Of a DNA stretch of 64,000 nt, positions 1 through 7,880 are shown piece after piece. The DNA is from CAWAPD01 sp963783865 (GTDB taxonomy: Bacteria; Actinomycetota; Thermoleophilia; UBA2241). The position numbers were made by a program, and so were the translations under genes. The notes below the pieces were generated by a model. The model was not told where the DNA came from, searched no databases, and was given only the letters and a program-made list of their open reading frames with translations. Each line of letters opens with the position of its first letter. The stretch's first letter is position 1. The stretch lies in the NCBI GenBank assembly GCA_963783865.1, contig CAWAPD010000001.1, forward strand, positions 496,001 to 560,000, in the 5' to 3' direction.

Positions 1-1043
1 TGCAGCGCCGCGATGCAGGCCGAGGTCGCCATTGGGTTCCCGCCGAAGGTCGTCGTGTGGATGTACGGGTTCTCGAACATCGTCTCGAACACGGCCGGCG
101 TGGCGATGAAGTTGCCGACCGGGATGACGGCGCCGCCCAGCGCCTTGCCCATCGACATGATGTCGGGCGCCGCGTCGGCGTAGTGGTCCATGCCCCACAG
201 CTCGCCGGTGCGGCCCATGCCGGTCTGCACCTCGTCGGCGATGAACAGCACGCCCCACTTGTCGCAGATCTCCCGCACCTTGGTGAAGTAGCCCTCGGGC
301 GGGACGATGGCGCCGGCCTCGCCCTGCACCGGCTCGGCGATGAAGGCGGCGATGTCGAAGCCGATGGCCTCGCACACCTTCAGCTCGTCGTTGAGCGCGT
401 CCGCGTCACCGTAGGGCACGAACCGGACGCCCGGCATCAGCGGGTAGAACGGCTCGCGAAACTCGGCCTTGCCGCTGACGCTGAGGCTGCCGAACGACTT
501 GCCGTGGAACGCCTTGGTGGTGCTGATGATGCCGTTCGTGTGGCCCGGCTTCTTGCGCTGCGCGTAGAGCTTGGCGAGCTTCATCGCGCCCTCGTTGGCC
601 TCGGTCCCCGAGTTGCAGAAGAACGAGAACTGCAGCTCGCCCGGCGTCACCATGGCGAGCAGCTTGCTGGCGTAGGCGCGCATGGGATCGAGCAGCTCCT
701 GCGAGTGCAGGGCCTGGTGCTGGAGCTGCGCCTGGACCGCGTCCTTGACCGTCGGGTGGCGGTGGCCCAGCACGTAGATGCCGTAGCCGCCCAGGCAGTC
801 GATGAACTCGCGGCCGGTGATGTCGTAGTAGCAGTTGCCCTCGTCGCGCCACTCGACGGCGGCGTAGTCCGTCGAGACCGACTTGCGGTACTCGAGGATG
901 CCGGGGTTCACGTAGCGGGCGAAGTTCTCGACGCAGTCGGCGGTCACGGCCGCCTGCCGCTCGGGCGTCACCGCATCGGCACGCATCAGCTCCAGGGCCT
1001 TGGTCGTCTCGACAAGCGCGTCGCGCCGGGTCGTTGCGTCCAT
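1..1043 (-). CDS. Class III PLP aminotransferase, putrescine aminotransferase-like (3' end cut by window)
   Basis: This PLP-dependent class III aminotransferase would transfer an amino group from a terminal amine to a 2-oxo acid. Read on the minus strand, it shows the fold-I landmarks: NSGTEAN (cofactor phosphate), DEVQTG (Asp to the pyridine N) and MGKALGG, whose Lys should form the Schiff base. The MGKALGG-AVIPVG stretch resembles the PatA/YgjG putrescine aminotransferase subfamily. The ATG at 1043 follows a GAGGAGG ribosome site. The C-terminus lies beyond base 1. It is transcribed away from the MttB genes, but an amine-handling role would fit that cluster. Substrate is inferred; ornithine or taurine-type enzymes are alternatives. 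Confidence 0.85.
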   Translation of the reverse strand, partial: MDATTRRDALVETTKALELMRADAVTPERQAAVTADCVENFARYVNPGILEYRKSVSTDYAAVEWRDEGNCYYDITGREFIDCLGGYGIYVLGHRHPTVKDAVQAQLQHQALHSQELLDPMRAYASKLLAMVTPGELQFSFFCNSGTEANEGAMKLAKLYAQRKKPGHTNGIISTTKAFHGKSFGSLSVSGKAEFREPFYPLMPGVRFVPYGDADALNDELKVCEAIGFDIAAFIAEPVQGEAGAIVPPEGYFTKVREICDKWGVLFIADEVQTGMGRTGELWGMDHYADAAPDIMSMGKALGGAVIPVGNFIATPAVFETMFENPYIHTTTFGGNPMATSACIAAL

Positions 1044-1132
1044 GGTTTGCCTCCTCGAGAGCCGGACCTGGACCGAGTCTTTCACCCATTCGAGGGCTCC
1101 GTCGAGAGTCGGAGGCATGATTGTCGGAATGG

Positions 1133-1173
1133 GAAGGGGCGGGGGAGCGGCCGTGCCGCTCCCCCGCCCCTTC
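1133..1173 (-). terminator. Perfect GC-rich hairpin, 19-bp stem
   Basis: Arms 1133-1151 and 1155-1173 pair perfectly around the 3-nt loop CGT. It lies just after the stop of the 1196-1534 gene and before the aminotransferase. It belongs to the GGGGCGG-type hairpin family seen across the window. There is no U-tract, so terminator activity is inferred. Confidence 0.6.
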
Positions 1174-1195
1174 GCGGGGCTGCGCCGTGCCGCGG

Positions 1196-1534
1196 CTACG
1201 CCGCGCTACGCACCTGCGCGCTCTCGTCGGCGATCACCTCGTAGGTGTCGGACGATACGCGGTGGCCCCAGTCCGGGTTCTGCGGCGACATCGCCGCGAG
1301 CACCCGGTCGGCCTCGTGGAGCTGATCCTCGGTGTCGCAGTAGACGATCACGGCGACCCTGCCCTCCCCCCGATCGGCGAACACCTCGACCCGGCTCACG
1401 AGGCTGTTGAGCTCGGGCATGTAGCCGCCCGTCTCACCGCGCTGCGCGGCCTTGAGGTCGCCGTGGATCTTCTGGGTCTCCTCCTCGATGGCCGAGGCGG
1501 TCCCGCCCTCGAACCGTGCGATGCGTGCGTACAT
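1196..1534 (-). CDS. Small ABM / dimeric alpha-beta barrel-like protein
   Basis: The 112-residue protein starts MYARIARFEGG and has the size and beta-alpha-beta pattern of antibiotic biosynthesis monooxygenase (ABM)-like ferredoxin-fold proteins, including a strand reading RVAVIVYCDTEDQL followed by a helix with ADRVLAAMSP. An AGGAGG ribosome site lies just upstream of the ATG at 1534; an in-frame extension to 1672 would run through a hairpin and is rejected. It ends in TAG. It sits between the aminotransferase (same strand) and the divergent mttB operon. No catalytic residue can be assigned, so function is unknown. Confidence 0.7.
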   Translation of the reverse strand: MYARIARFEGGTASAIEEETQKIHGDLKAAQRGETGGYMPELNSLVSRVEVFADRGEGRVAVIVYCDTEDQLHEADRVLAAMSPQNPDWGHRVSSDTYEVIADESAQVRSAA

Positions 1535-1615
1535 CGGGTACCTCCTGACGCCTGTGAAGTGCGTCGTTGTTCCCCGCGAGGCCCTGTGGCTCGCCGTTTC
1601 ATCGGGCGCCGCGGG

Positions 1616-1658
1616 GGCGGGCGGGGCGGAGCCACGCGGTGGCTCCGCCCCGCCCGCC
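1616..1658. repeat. Perfect hairpin in a divergent intergenic region
   Basis: Arms 1616-1635 and 1639-1658 form a perfect 20-bp stem with loop GCG. It is a member of the GC-rich hairpin family but lies between the divergent starts of the ABM-like gene (1534) and mttB1 (1828), so it cannot be a simple gene-end terminator for either. Confidence 0.6.
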
Positions 1659-1827
1659 CAATATCCGGGCAAACTTAGCGGTCCCCCGGCGCGGGGCCTC
1701 GGCTTGGGCTACAATTCCCGCGCGAGGAAGGAGGAGCGGTCCTTTCGGTCGACACTTCCCGTCGCACCGCTCCGTTTCTCCCGACCTCCGCGCAGTGCCC
1801 GGTCGTCCACCAGTCGGAGGTGCCTTT

Positions 1828-3297
1828 GTGAAGCGAGGACTTCATGCCGGGCGCGAGCGCAGCGGCGGCTTCAGTCTCAACGTGCTCACCCAGGACGAGG
1901 TCGACGACATCCACCTCGCCACTCTCGAGGTGCTCGAGCAGACCGGGGTGTTCGTCGAAGACGACGAGCCGCTCGACATCCTCAGCGACGGCGGCTGCTG
2001 GGTCGACCGCGACAAACGCATGGTCCGCATCCCCGGCCACGTGGTCGAGGAAGCGATCCGCACCGCGCCGCCGAGCGTCAAGTACTCCGGCCGCGACCCT
2101 CAGAACGACTTCATGGTCGAGGCGAACCGCGTCCACTTCGTGAACTTCGACGAGGGCGTCAAGTACATCGACCCGTGGACCGGCGACTACCGCGACCCGA
2201 CGATCAAGGACGTCGCCGACGTCGCCCGCCTGGTCGACGCGATGAGCGACATCGACGGCTACGAGTCGGCGATCGGCGCCACCGACGTCCCGACCGAGAC
2301 CTACTGCCTGCACGGCCTCATGGCCGCGCTGCTGAACACCGGCAAGCCGGTCGGCGTCGAGGCCATCGACAAATGGGAGGCGCGCCGCTGCATCGAGCTC
2401 GCCGCGCTCGTCGTCGGCGGTGAGGACGCCCTGCGCGATCGGCCGATCATCGGCCTCGGCTGCTGCCCGGTCAGCCCCCTCAAGCTGCCGCGCGACTGCA
2501 CCGAGATCATCATCGAGTGCGCCCGCGCGGGGCTGCCCGACACGATCCTTTCCATGGCGATGTCGGGCGGGTCCGCGCCGGTCAGCCTGGCCGGCACCCT
2601 CGTGCAGCACAACGCCGAGGTGCTCTCCGGCCTGGTGCTCGCCCAGCTCACCGAGCGGGGGGCGCCGGTCATCTACGGCTCGTCGACCACCGCCATGGAC
2701 CTGCGCTACGCGGCGGCCTCGGTCGGCTCTCCGGAGCTGGCGATGATCGGCGCCGCCGTGGCCCAGCTCGCCCGCCAGTACCGGCTGCCGAGCTACATCG
2801 CCGGTGCGTAGGGCGACAGCAAGCTCGGTGACGCCCAGATCGGTCACGAGAAGACACTGACCGGCCTGACGGTGGCGTTGGCAGGGGCCAACCTCATCTA
2901 CGGGTCGGGGATGACCGAATCGGGAGTCACCTTCGATTGTGGCCAGCTCGTCATGGACGACGAGTTCGCCCGCATGATCAAGCATGTCGTGGGCGGCATC
3001 CCCGTCAGCGACGACCTGCTGATGGTCGAGGACATCCACAGCGTGGGGCCGTTCGGCGACTTCCTGTCGCTCGACTCCACCTACAAGCACATGCGCGAGC
3101 AGAGCCAGCCGACGCTGATGGACCGCCGTGTGCGCGAAGAGTGGGAGGCCGACGGGCGCACCGACTTGGCGACGCGCGCGGCGACGAAGGCGCGCGAGAT
3201 CATCGAGGGACACCGGCCCTCCGAGATCGACGCGGACGTGCGCACGCAGATGGAGGAGCTGGTCGCCAGGGCCGACGCCGAAAAGGGCGTGGCCTGA
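1828..3297 (+). CDS. mttB: Trimethylamine methyltransferase MttB with in-frame TAG (pyrrolysine) at codon 328
   Basis: MttB moves a methyl group from trimethylamine to the cob(I)alamin of its corrinoid partner. The reading frame runs 490 codons from GTG 1828 (GGAGG seven bases upstream) to TGA 3295-3297, broken only by TAG at 2809-2811. Family similarity continues on both sides: SYIAGA before, GDSKLGDAQIGHEK after. In archaeal MttB the pyrrolysine is at about residue 334, so position 328 in a 489-residue protein is the expected active-site location. Without suppression the product would stop at 327 residues. The paralogue at 4004 starts at the same residue, supporting this start. mttC follows after 71 bases. 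Substrate could be another quaternary or tertiary amine; the Pyl assignment is strong by homology, but no pyl genes are visible here. Confidence 0.93.
2809..2811 (+). other. In-frame TAG, predicted pyrrolysine codon (mttB1)
   Basis: TAG replaces residue 328 in an otherwise open 490-codon frame. The same codon at the same residue occurs in the paralogue at 4985-4987, which argues against a random nonsense mutation. Confidence 0.88.
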
Positions 3298-3316
3298 GAC
3301 CTGACTGCCAGGAGAG

Positions 3317-3345
3317 GGGGCGGGGGTGCGCAGCACCCCCGCCCC
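3317..3345 (+). repeat. Hairpin between mttB1 and mttC
   Basis: Perfect 13-bp arms (3317-3329 and 3333-3345) around loop GCA. It sits inside the presumed operon, 19 bases after the mttB1 stop and 23 before the mttC start. It may attenuate transcription or stabilise an mRNA end and so set different levels of MttB1 and MttC; this is inference. Confidence 0.6.
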
Positions 3346-3368
3346 ATGAAGCTGGGGGAGAAGCGAAC

Positions 3369-4007
3369 GTGTCAGACCCATTGATGGACCAGATCAAGGA
3401 AGGCGTGATCGCCGGCAACGGCGACCTCGTCAACGCCATGACGACCGCCCAGCTGGCCGCCGGCAAGACGGCCCGCGAGATCCTAGACCAGGGCCTGCTG
3501 CCGGCCATGGAGGTGGTCGGGGCGCGCATGAAGAGCGGCGAGTGCTTCATCCCCGAGGTGCTGCTCAGCGCAAGGACCATGCAGGGCGCCCTCGACCTCC
3601 TGAAGCCCCACCTGGCCGCTGGCGAGAGCTCGGCCACCGGCACCTGTGTGATCGGCACCGTCGAGGGCGACCTGCACGACATCGGCAAGAACCTGGTGGC
3701 GATGATGCTCGCCGGCTCGGGCTGGGAGGTCACCAACCTGGGCACCGGCGTGACCCCCGCCCAGTTCGTGGCGGCCGTGGCCGAGCACAAGCCCGACATC
3801 CTCGGCATGAGCGCCCTGCTGACGACCACGATCCCCAAGATGAAGGCCACGATCGAGGCCCTGAAGGAGGCCGGCCTGCGCGACTCCGTCAAGGTCATGG
3901 TCGGCGGCGCCCCGGTCACCCAGGCCTTCGCCGAGGAGATCGGCGCCGACGGCTACGGGGCCAACGCCGGCGGGGCCGTCGACGGGGCCAAGAGGCTGCT
4001 GGGATGA
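3369..4007 (+). CDS. mttC: Corrinoid protein MttC-like (methylamine methyltransferase partner)
   Basis: This 212-residue protein carries the methyl group on a bound corrinoid. The N-terminal helical cap (about 1-90) is followed by a Rossmann-like B12 domain with DLHDIG at residues 101-106, the DxHxxG motif in which His103 is the lower axial cobalt ligand. Later motifs MSALLTTT and GGAPVT match the cobalamin-binding loops. GTG at 3369 follows a GGGGGAG site. The stop overlaps the next start by ATGA. It lies between the two Pyl-type MttB genes and is the only corrinoid protein here, so it may serve several methyltransferases. Close relatives MtmC, MtbC and MtgC cannot be excluded. Confidence 0.93.
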   Translation: MSDPLMDQIKEGVIAGNGDLVNAMTTAQLAAGKTAREILDQGLLPAMEVVGARMKSGECFIPEVLLSARTMQGALDLLKPHLAAGESSATGTCVIGTVEGDLHDIGKNLVAMMLAGSGWEVTNLGTGVTPAQFVAAVAEHKPDILGMSALLTTTIPKMKATIEALKEAGLRDSVKVMVGGAPVTQAFAEEIGADGYGANAGGAVDGAKRLLG

Positions 4008-5476
4008 AACGCGGGCTGCACGCCGGCCGGCTCGGCAGCGGCGGGTTCTCGCTGAACGTGCTGACGCCGGACGAGCTCGACGACATCCACCTCGCGACCC
4101 TCGAAGTGCTGGAGCAGACCGGCGTCTTCGTGGAAGAAGACGAGCCGCTCGACATCTTCAGCGACGGCGGCTGCCTGGTCGACCGCGAGAAGCACATGGT
4201 GCGGATCCCCGGCCACATCGTCGAAGAGGCGATCCGCAGCGCCCCGCCACAGGTGAGGTACTACGGGCGAGCGCCACAGCACGACACCATCGTCGAGCCC
4301 GGCCGGGTCAACTTCATCAACTTCTGCGAGGGCGTCAAGTACAACGACCCCTACACGGGCGAGTTCCGCGACCCGACGATCAAGGACGTCGGCGACTGCG
4401 CCCTGCTGATCGACGCGATGGACGAGATCGTGGGTTACGACTCGGCGATCGGCGCTACCGACGTGCCGACCGAGACCTACGCCCTCCACGGCGTCGAGGC
4501 GGCGCTGCTCAACACCACCAAGCAGGTGGGGTGCGAGGCCGTCAACAAGCGGGAGGTGCGCGAGTGCATGGAGCTGGCGGCCATCGCCGCAGGCGGCATG
4601 GACGCCTTCCTCCAGCGGCCGTTCGTGACGTTCGGCGTCTGCGCCGTCAGCCCCCTCAAGCTGCCGCGCGACGCGACCGAGGTGATCGTCGAATGCGCCC
4701 GCAACAACCTACCGCAGACCATCCTCTCGATGGCGATGTGCGGCGGCTCGGCCCCGGTCAGCCTGGCCGGCACGCTGGTGGTGCACAACGCCGAGGTGCT
4801 GTCGGGCATCGTCCTCTCGCAGCTCACCAGCCGCGGCGCGCCGGTGATCTACGGCTCCTCCACGACGGCCATGGACCTGCGCTACGCCTCGGCCTCGGTC
4901 GGCTCGCCCGAGCTGGCGATGATCGGCGCCGCGGTGGCGGCGCTCTCCAAGCAATACCGGCTCCCCAGCTACATCGCCGGTGCGTAGGGCGACAGCAAGC
5001 TGGGTGACGCCCAGATGGGTCACGAGAAGACCCTCACCGGGCTCACGGTGGCGCTGGCAGGGGCCAGCCTCATCTACGGTGCGGGGATGCTCGACTCGGG
5101 TGTCACCTTCGATTGCGCGCAGCTCGTCATGGACAACGAGTGGGCGCGGATGATCAAGCACGTCGTCGGCGGCATACCCGTCAGCGACGACATGCTGATG
5201 GTCGAGGACATCGAGCGCGTCGGGCCCTTTGGCGACTTCCTGTCGCTCGATTCCACGTACAAGCACATGCGGGAGCAGAGCCAGCCGGCGATCATGGACC
5301 GGCGCGTGCGCGAAGAGTGGGTGGCCGACGGCGGCAAGGACATGTACACCCGGGCCCAGGAGAAGGCGCGCGAGATCCTCGAGAGCCACCGGCCGGCGGT
5401 CGAGATCGAGCCCGACGTGGCGGCTGAGATGCGCCGCTACGTGCAGAAGTGCGACGAGGAGCGCGGCATCGCCTGA
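4004..5476 (+). CDS. mttB: Second trimethylamine methyltransferase MttB with in-frame TAG (pyrrolysine) at codon 328
   Basis: A close paralogue of the 1828-3297 gene, 491 codons from ATG 4004 to TGA 5474-5476, with TAG at 4985-4987. The residues around the TAG (SYIAGA before, GDSKLGDAQMGHEK after) match the first copy almost exactly, and the downstream 45 bases differ at only a few positions. The start overlaps the mttC stop, implying translational coupling. Both copies begin KRGLHAG and keep the FSLNVLT N-terminus. Two different MttB versions sharing one MttC may allow two amine substrates or different expression levels. Two hairpins follow the stop. Confidence 0.93.
4985..4987 (+). other. 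In-frame TAG, predicted pyrrolysine codon (mttB2)
   Basis: Residue 328, the same position and sequence context as in mttB1 (2809-2811). The frame stays open for 162 further sense codons with family-typical sequence. Confidence 0.88.
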
Positions 5477-5483
5477 TGAGCTT

Positions 5484-5518
5484 GGAGCGCGGCGCCGGCC
5501 GATCCGGCGCCGCGCTCC
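5484..5518 (+). terminator. Hairpin 1 after mttB2
   Basis: Perfect 15-bp stem (5484-5498 with 5504-5518) and 5-nt loop, eight bases after the mttB2 stop. With the next hairpin it probably ends the mttB1-mttC-mttB2 transcript. Confidence 0.6.
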
Positions 5519-5529
5519 GCGCAAGTCTG

Positions 5530-5569
5530 GGGGCGGGGGTGACGGGCGCATGCCCGTCACCCCCGCCCC
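5530..5569 (+). terminator. Hairpin 2 after mttB2
   Basis: Perfect 18-bp stem (5530-5547 with 5552-5569), loop GCAT, followed by TTTCG. It is a member of the GGGGCGG family. Confidence 0.6.
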
Positions 5570-5590
5570 TTTCGTCCGTCTGGCGCGCCC

Positions 5591-5618
5591 TTGACTCCCG
5601 TCACGGCCGCGATAGACT
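5591..5618 (+). promoter_or_regulatory. Sigma-70-type promoter of the tetR-mttB3 operon
   Basis: TTGACT at 5591-5596 and TAGACT at 5613-5618 are separated by 16 bases, a good -35/-10 pair. The start site would be near 5625, just before the operator. Confidence 0.6.
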
Positions 5619-5627
5619 CGCGAAGTC

Positions 5628-5647
5628 ATTCATCTGGATAGATGAAT
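5628..5647. promoter_or_regulatory. TetR-type operator palindrome
   Basis: ATTCATCT (5628-5635) and AGATGAAT (5640-5647) form a perfect 8-bp inverted repeat with a 4-base spacer. It lies just downstream of the predicted transcription start and 33 bases before the tetR start, the usual layout for an autoregulated TetR repressor. The AT-rich repeat is conspicuous in this GC-rich DNA. Confidence 0.65.
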
Positions 5648-5679
5648 CGTGCTGCACACGCTGACAAGAGGCCGTCATC

Positions 5680-6444
5680 ATGGGTGATTCCGGCACGCGA
5701 GGCGCTCAGGGCTCACGTTCCCCGTCCGATCCCGGGCCGGCGTCGCCCCACGGCGAGGCCCCGCCCGTCGCCGACCCCTTCGCCGACCGCTCTCCCACGG
5801 CCCAGCGGCTGCTCGCCGCGGCCCGGCGGCTGCTGGCCCGCGACGGCTTTCGCGGCCTCACGTTCGAGGCCGTGACCACCGAGGCCGGGGAGAACCGGGC
5901 CGCCATCCGCTATCACTTCGGCAACAAGGACGGCTTCATCACGGCGCTCGTCGACTCGATCGACCACGACGACAGCGCGCGCCTCATCGGCGAGCTCGCC
6001 GCAGCCGACCAGCACGAGGACCGGGTCGGCCTGCTGCTGGGCATCCAGCGCGAGGGCTGCAAGGAGGCCGACGAGGCGCAGCTCTTCTTCGACCTGCTGC
6101 CGCACGTGCTGCGCGACCCGGCGCTGCGCGCGCGGCTGGGACGGCTCTACGACTGGTACCGCGACGTCGACAGCTGGGTCATCGCTCCGGACGTCGACGA
6201 CGCCCGGCGGGCCGAGGCCGAGCACCTCGCCGCCCTGGCGATCGCCGTCGTCGACGGGATCACGATGCAGTACGCCGCCGACCGCGGCTTCGACGTGGAC
6301 GGCGCCTACGCGGTCTGGGAGCGGATGCTGCGCGGGGCGCTCGCCGGCCTCGGGACCGGCGAGCGCCCCGCCGCCGCCGGGACTGCAGACGAGTCGCCGG
6401 GCGCAGACCGCGCCGCCGGCAGCGCCGCCAAGGACGCTTCGTGA
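5680..6444 (+). CDS. TetR/AcrR-family repressor
   Basis: 254 residues. After a Pro/Ala-rich leader of about 45 residues comes a TetR DNA-binding domain: AQRLLAAARRLLARDGF, then the recognition region NRAAIRYHFGNKDGF, typical of the family. The rest is a helical ligand and dimer domain; the tail is Ala-rich and low-complexity. It is the first gene of an operon with two Pyl-less MttB genes, an oxidoreductase and a binding protein, and overlaps the next start by GTGA. The inverted repeat upstream suggests autoregulation. The effector is unknown; a methylated amine would be the simplest guess. Confidence 0.88.
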   Translation: MGDSGTRGAQGSRSPSDPGPASPHGEAPPVADPFADRSPTAQRLLAAARRLLARDGFRGLTFEAVTTEAGENRAAIRYHFGNKDGFITALVDSIDHDDSARLIGELAAADQHEDRVGLLLGIQREGCKEADEAQLFFDLLPHVLRDPALRARLGRLYDWYRDVDSWVIAPDVDDARRAEAEHLAALAIAVVDGITMQYAADRGFDVDGAYAVWERMLRGALAGLGTGERPAAAGTADESPGADRAAGSAAKDAS

Positions 6445-7880
6445 AGGCCGTCCTCCAGGTCCTGTCCGACGATGAGCGTGCCGGTATCCACGAGCGCTCG
6501 CTGCACGTGCTGGCGACCGCCGGCATGCGCTGCGACACGGCGCTGGGGCGCAGGCTTCTCGCCGAAGCCGGCGCCGACGTCGACGAGGCCACGCGCGTGG
6601 TCCGCTTCCCGGCCGAGCTGATCGACGAGTCGCTGCGTCAGGCTCCCAAGCGTTTCGCCCTCGGCGGTCGCCGGCCGGGCTGGAGCCACCCCATGAACGC
6701 CGGCGAGTCCACGCTCCTCATGGACGGCCAGGCGGGCAGGGTCGTCGACCGCGCCACCGGCGAGCTGCGCTCCAGCACCGGCGGCGACTGGCTGGCGGCG
6801 ACACGGCTCATCGATGCCCTCGACGAGGTCGGCGTCTGGTGGTCGATGGTCGAGGGCGCCCAGCCCGACCCGTCGGCGGCAGGCTGGATCGACTACAACG
6901 CGAGGACGTTCCGGAACTTCTCGAAGCACGTGCAGGACAGCTTCTGGAACCCGCCCGACGCGCCGTGGCTGCTCGAGGTCCTCGACGTCGTCTTCGGCCG
7001 CGAGCGGGTGCGGCGCGAGCATCCGTACTCGTTCCTGGTCACGCCGGTCTCGCCGCTCATCATCGAAGAGTCGATCACCGATTCGTGGCTGGCGCTGCGC
7101 GGCTGGAACATCCCCCTCTGCGTGCTGCCCATGCCGATCATGGGAGCGACGGCCCCAGGGAGCGCGCTGGCGACCGTACTGCTCGGCAACTGCGAGACGC
7201 TCGGCATGCTCTGCCTGGCACAGGCCGCCGAGCCCGGCGTGCCCTTCATCTACGCGCCCATCCCCGAGCCGCTCGACCTGCGCAACGGCCGCGTGGGCGG
7301 CGGCGCCGCCTTCGGCGCTGCCGCCGCCGCCGCCGCCGAGATGGCGCGCTTCTACGACCTCCCTGTGCTCGGCTCGGGCCTGGGGGCAGACCCATGGGCG
7401 ACCGGCGTACAGGCCGGCTACGAGAAGGCCATCAGCGCGGTCATGGGCGGCCTCGCCTGGCCCGACCTGTTCGTCGGCCCGGGCATGCTTGCCGGCGCCA
7501 CGGTCCTGAGCTTCGAGGAACTGCTCGTCGACGTGGAGATCTGGCGGCTCACGCGCAAGGCCCACCAAGGTATCGACACCGGCGACGACAAGTGGCTGGA
7601 CGACGTGATCGCGCGCGTCGGGCCAGGCGGCAACTTTCTCGGCGAGCGGTCGACCCGTGTCAACGCCCGCAGCGACGAGTGGTTCCGGCCGGGGCTCGGC
7701 TGGCACGGCGCGCGCGACCCCTGGCTGGCCGCCGGGAGTCCCGACGTGCACGACGAGGCGGGTGCCAGAGTCGACGAGATCCTGGCCACCCACGAGCCGC
7801 TGCCGCTCGGCGAAGACGTCGAGGTCGCGCTGACGCGGCTGCGCCAGCGCGCCCAACAAGCCGATGGGGGAGCGCCGTGA
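6441..7880 (+). CDS. MttB-superfamily methyltransferase without pyrrolysine (copy 1)
   Basis: 479 residues of the trimethylamine methyltransferase superfamily (COG5598 type), with landmarks HPYSFLVTPVSPLI, LPMPIMGATAPG and QAAEPGVPFIYA. Aligned to the Pyl-type genes, the Pyl position falls in VLGSGLGADPW and is a Gly. Pyl-less members include glycine-betaine methyltransferase MtgB and other quaternary-amine enzymes, so a quaternary amine substrate is likely but not provable here. It starts at GTG overlapping the tetR stop and ends overlapping the next start. Its nearest relative here is the 9266-10705 gene. Confidence 0.88.
   Translation: MKAVLQVLSDDERAGIHERSLHVLATAGMRCDTALGRRLLAEAGADVDEATRVVRFPAELIDESLRQAPKRFALGGRRPGWSHPMNAGESTLLMDGQAGRVVDRATGELRSSTGGDWLAATRLIDALDEVGVWWSMVEGAQPDPSAAGWIDYNARTFRNFSKHVQDSFWNPPDAPWLLEVLDVVFGRERVRREHPYSFLVTPVSPLIIEESITDSWLALRGWNIPLCVLPMPIMGATAPGSALATVLLGNCETLGMLCLAQAAEPGVPFIYAPIPEPLDLRNGRVGGGAAFGAAAAAAAEMARFYDLPVLGSGLGADPWATGVQAGYEKAISAVMGGLAWPDLFVGPGMLAGATVLSFEELLVDVEIWRLTRKAHQGIDTGDDKWLDDVIARVGPGGNFLGERSTRVNARSDEWFRPGLGWHGARDPWLAAGSPDVHDEAGARVDEILATHEPLPLGEDVEVALTRLRQRAQQADGGAP

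Noticed and set aside
57..1244. Plus-strand open frame opposite the aminotransferase
   Set aside because: His/Gly/Arg/Val-rich antisense shadow typical of GC-rich DNA; the minus strand encodes conserved aminotransferase motifs.
1567..1827. Longer N-terminal extension of mttB1
   Set aside because: The extension contains the hairpin at 1616-1658 and low-complexity Arg/Pro/Ala sequence; the paralogue starts at the equivalent of GTG 1828, which has a GGAGG site.
1720..1827. Cobalamin riboswitch upstream of mttB1
   Set aside because: The leader is only about 110 bases and contains one weak hairpin (1733-1773); no B12-box or the usual long multi-stem fold can be traced.
2809..2811. TAG in mttB1 as an ordinary nonsense mutation or sequencing error
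   Set aside because: The paralogue has the same codon at the same residue (4985-4987), the protein downstream is conserved in both, and the position matches the known Pyl site of MttB.
1675..3381. 568-codon minus-strand frame across mttB1
   Set aside because: Antisense shadow of a well-conserved MttB gene, with Arg/Asp/His/Val-rich composition and no family similarity.
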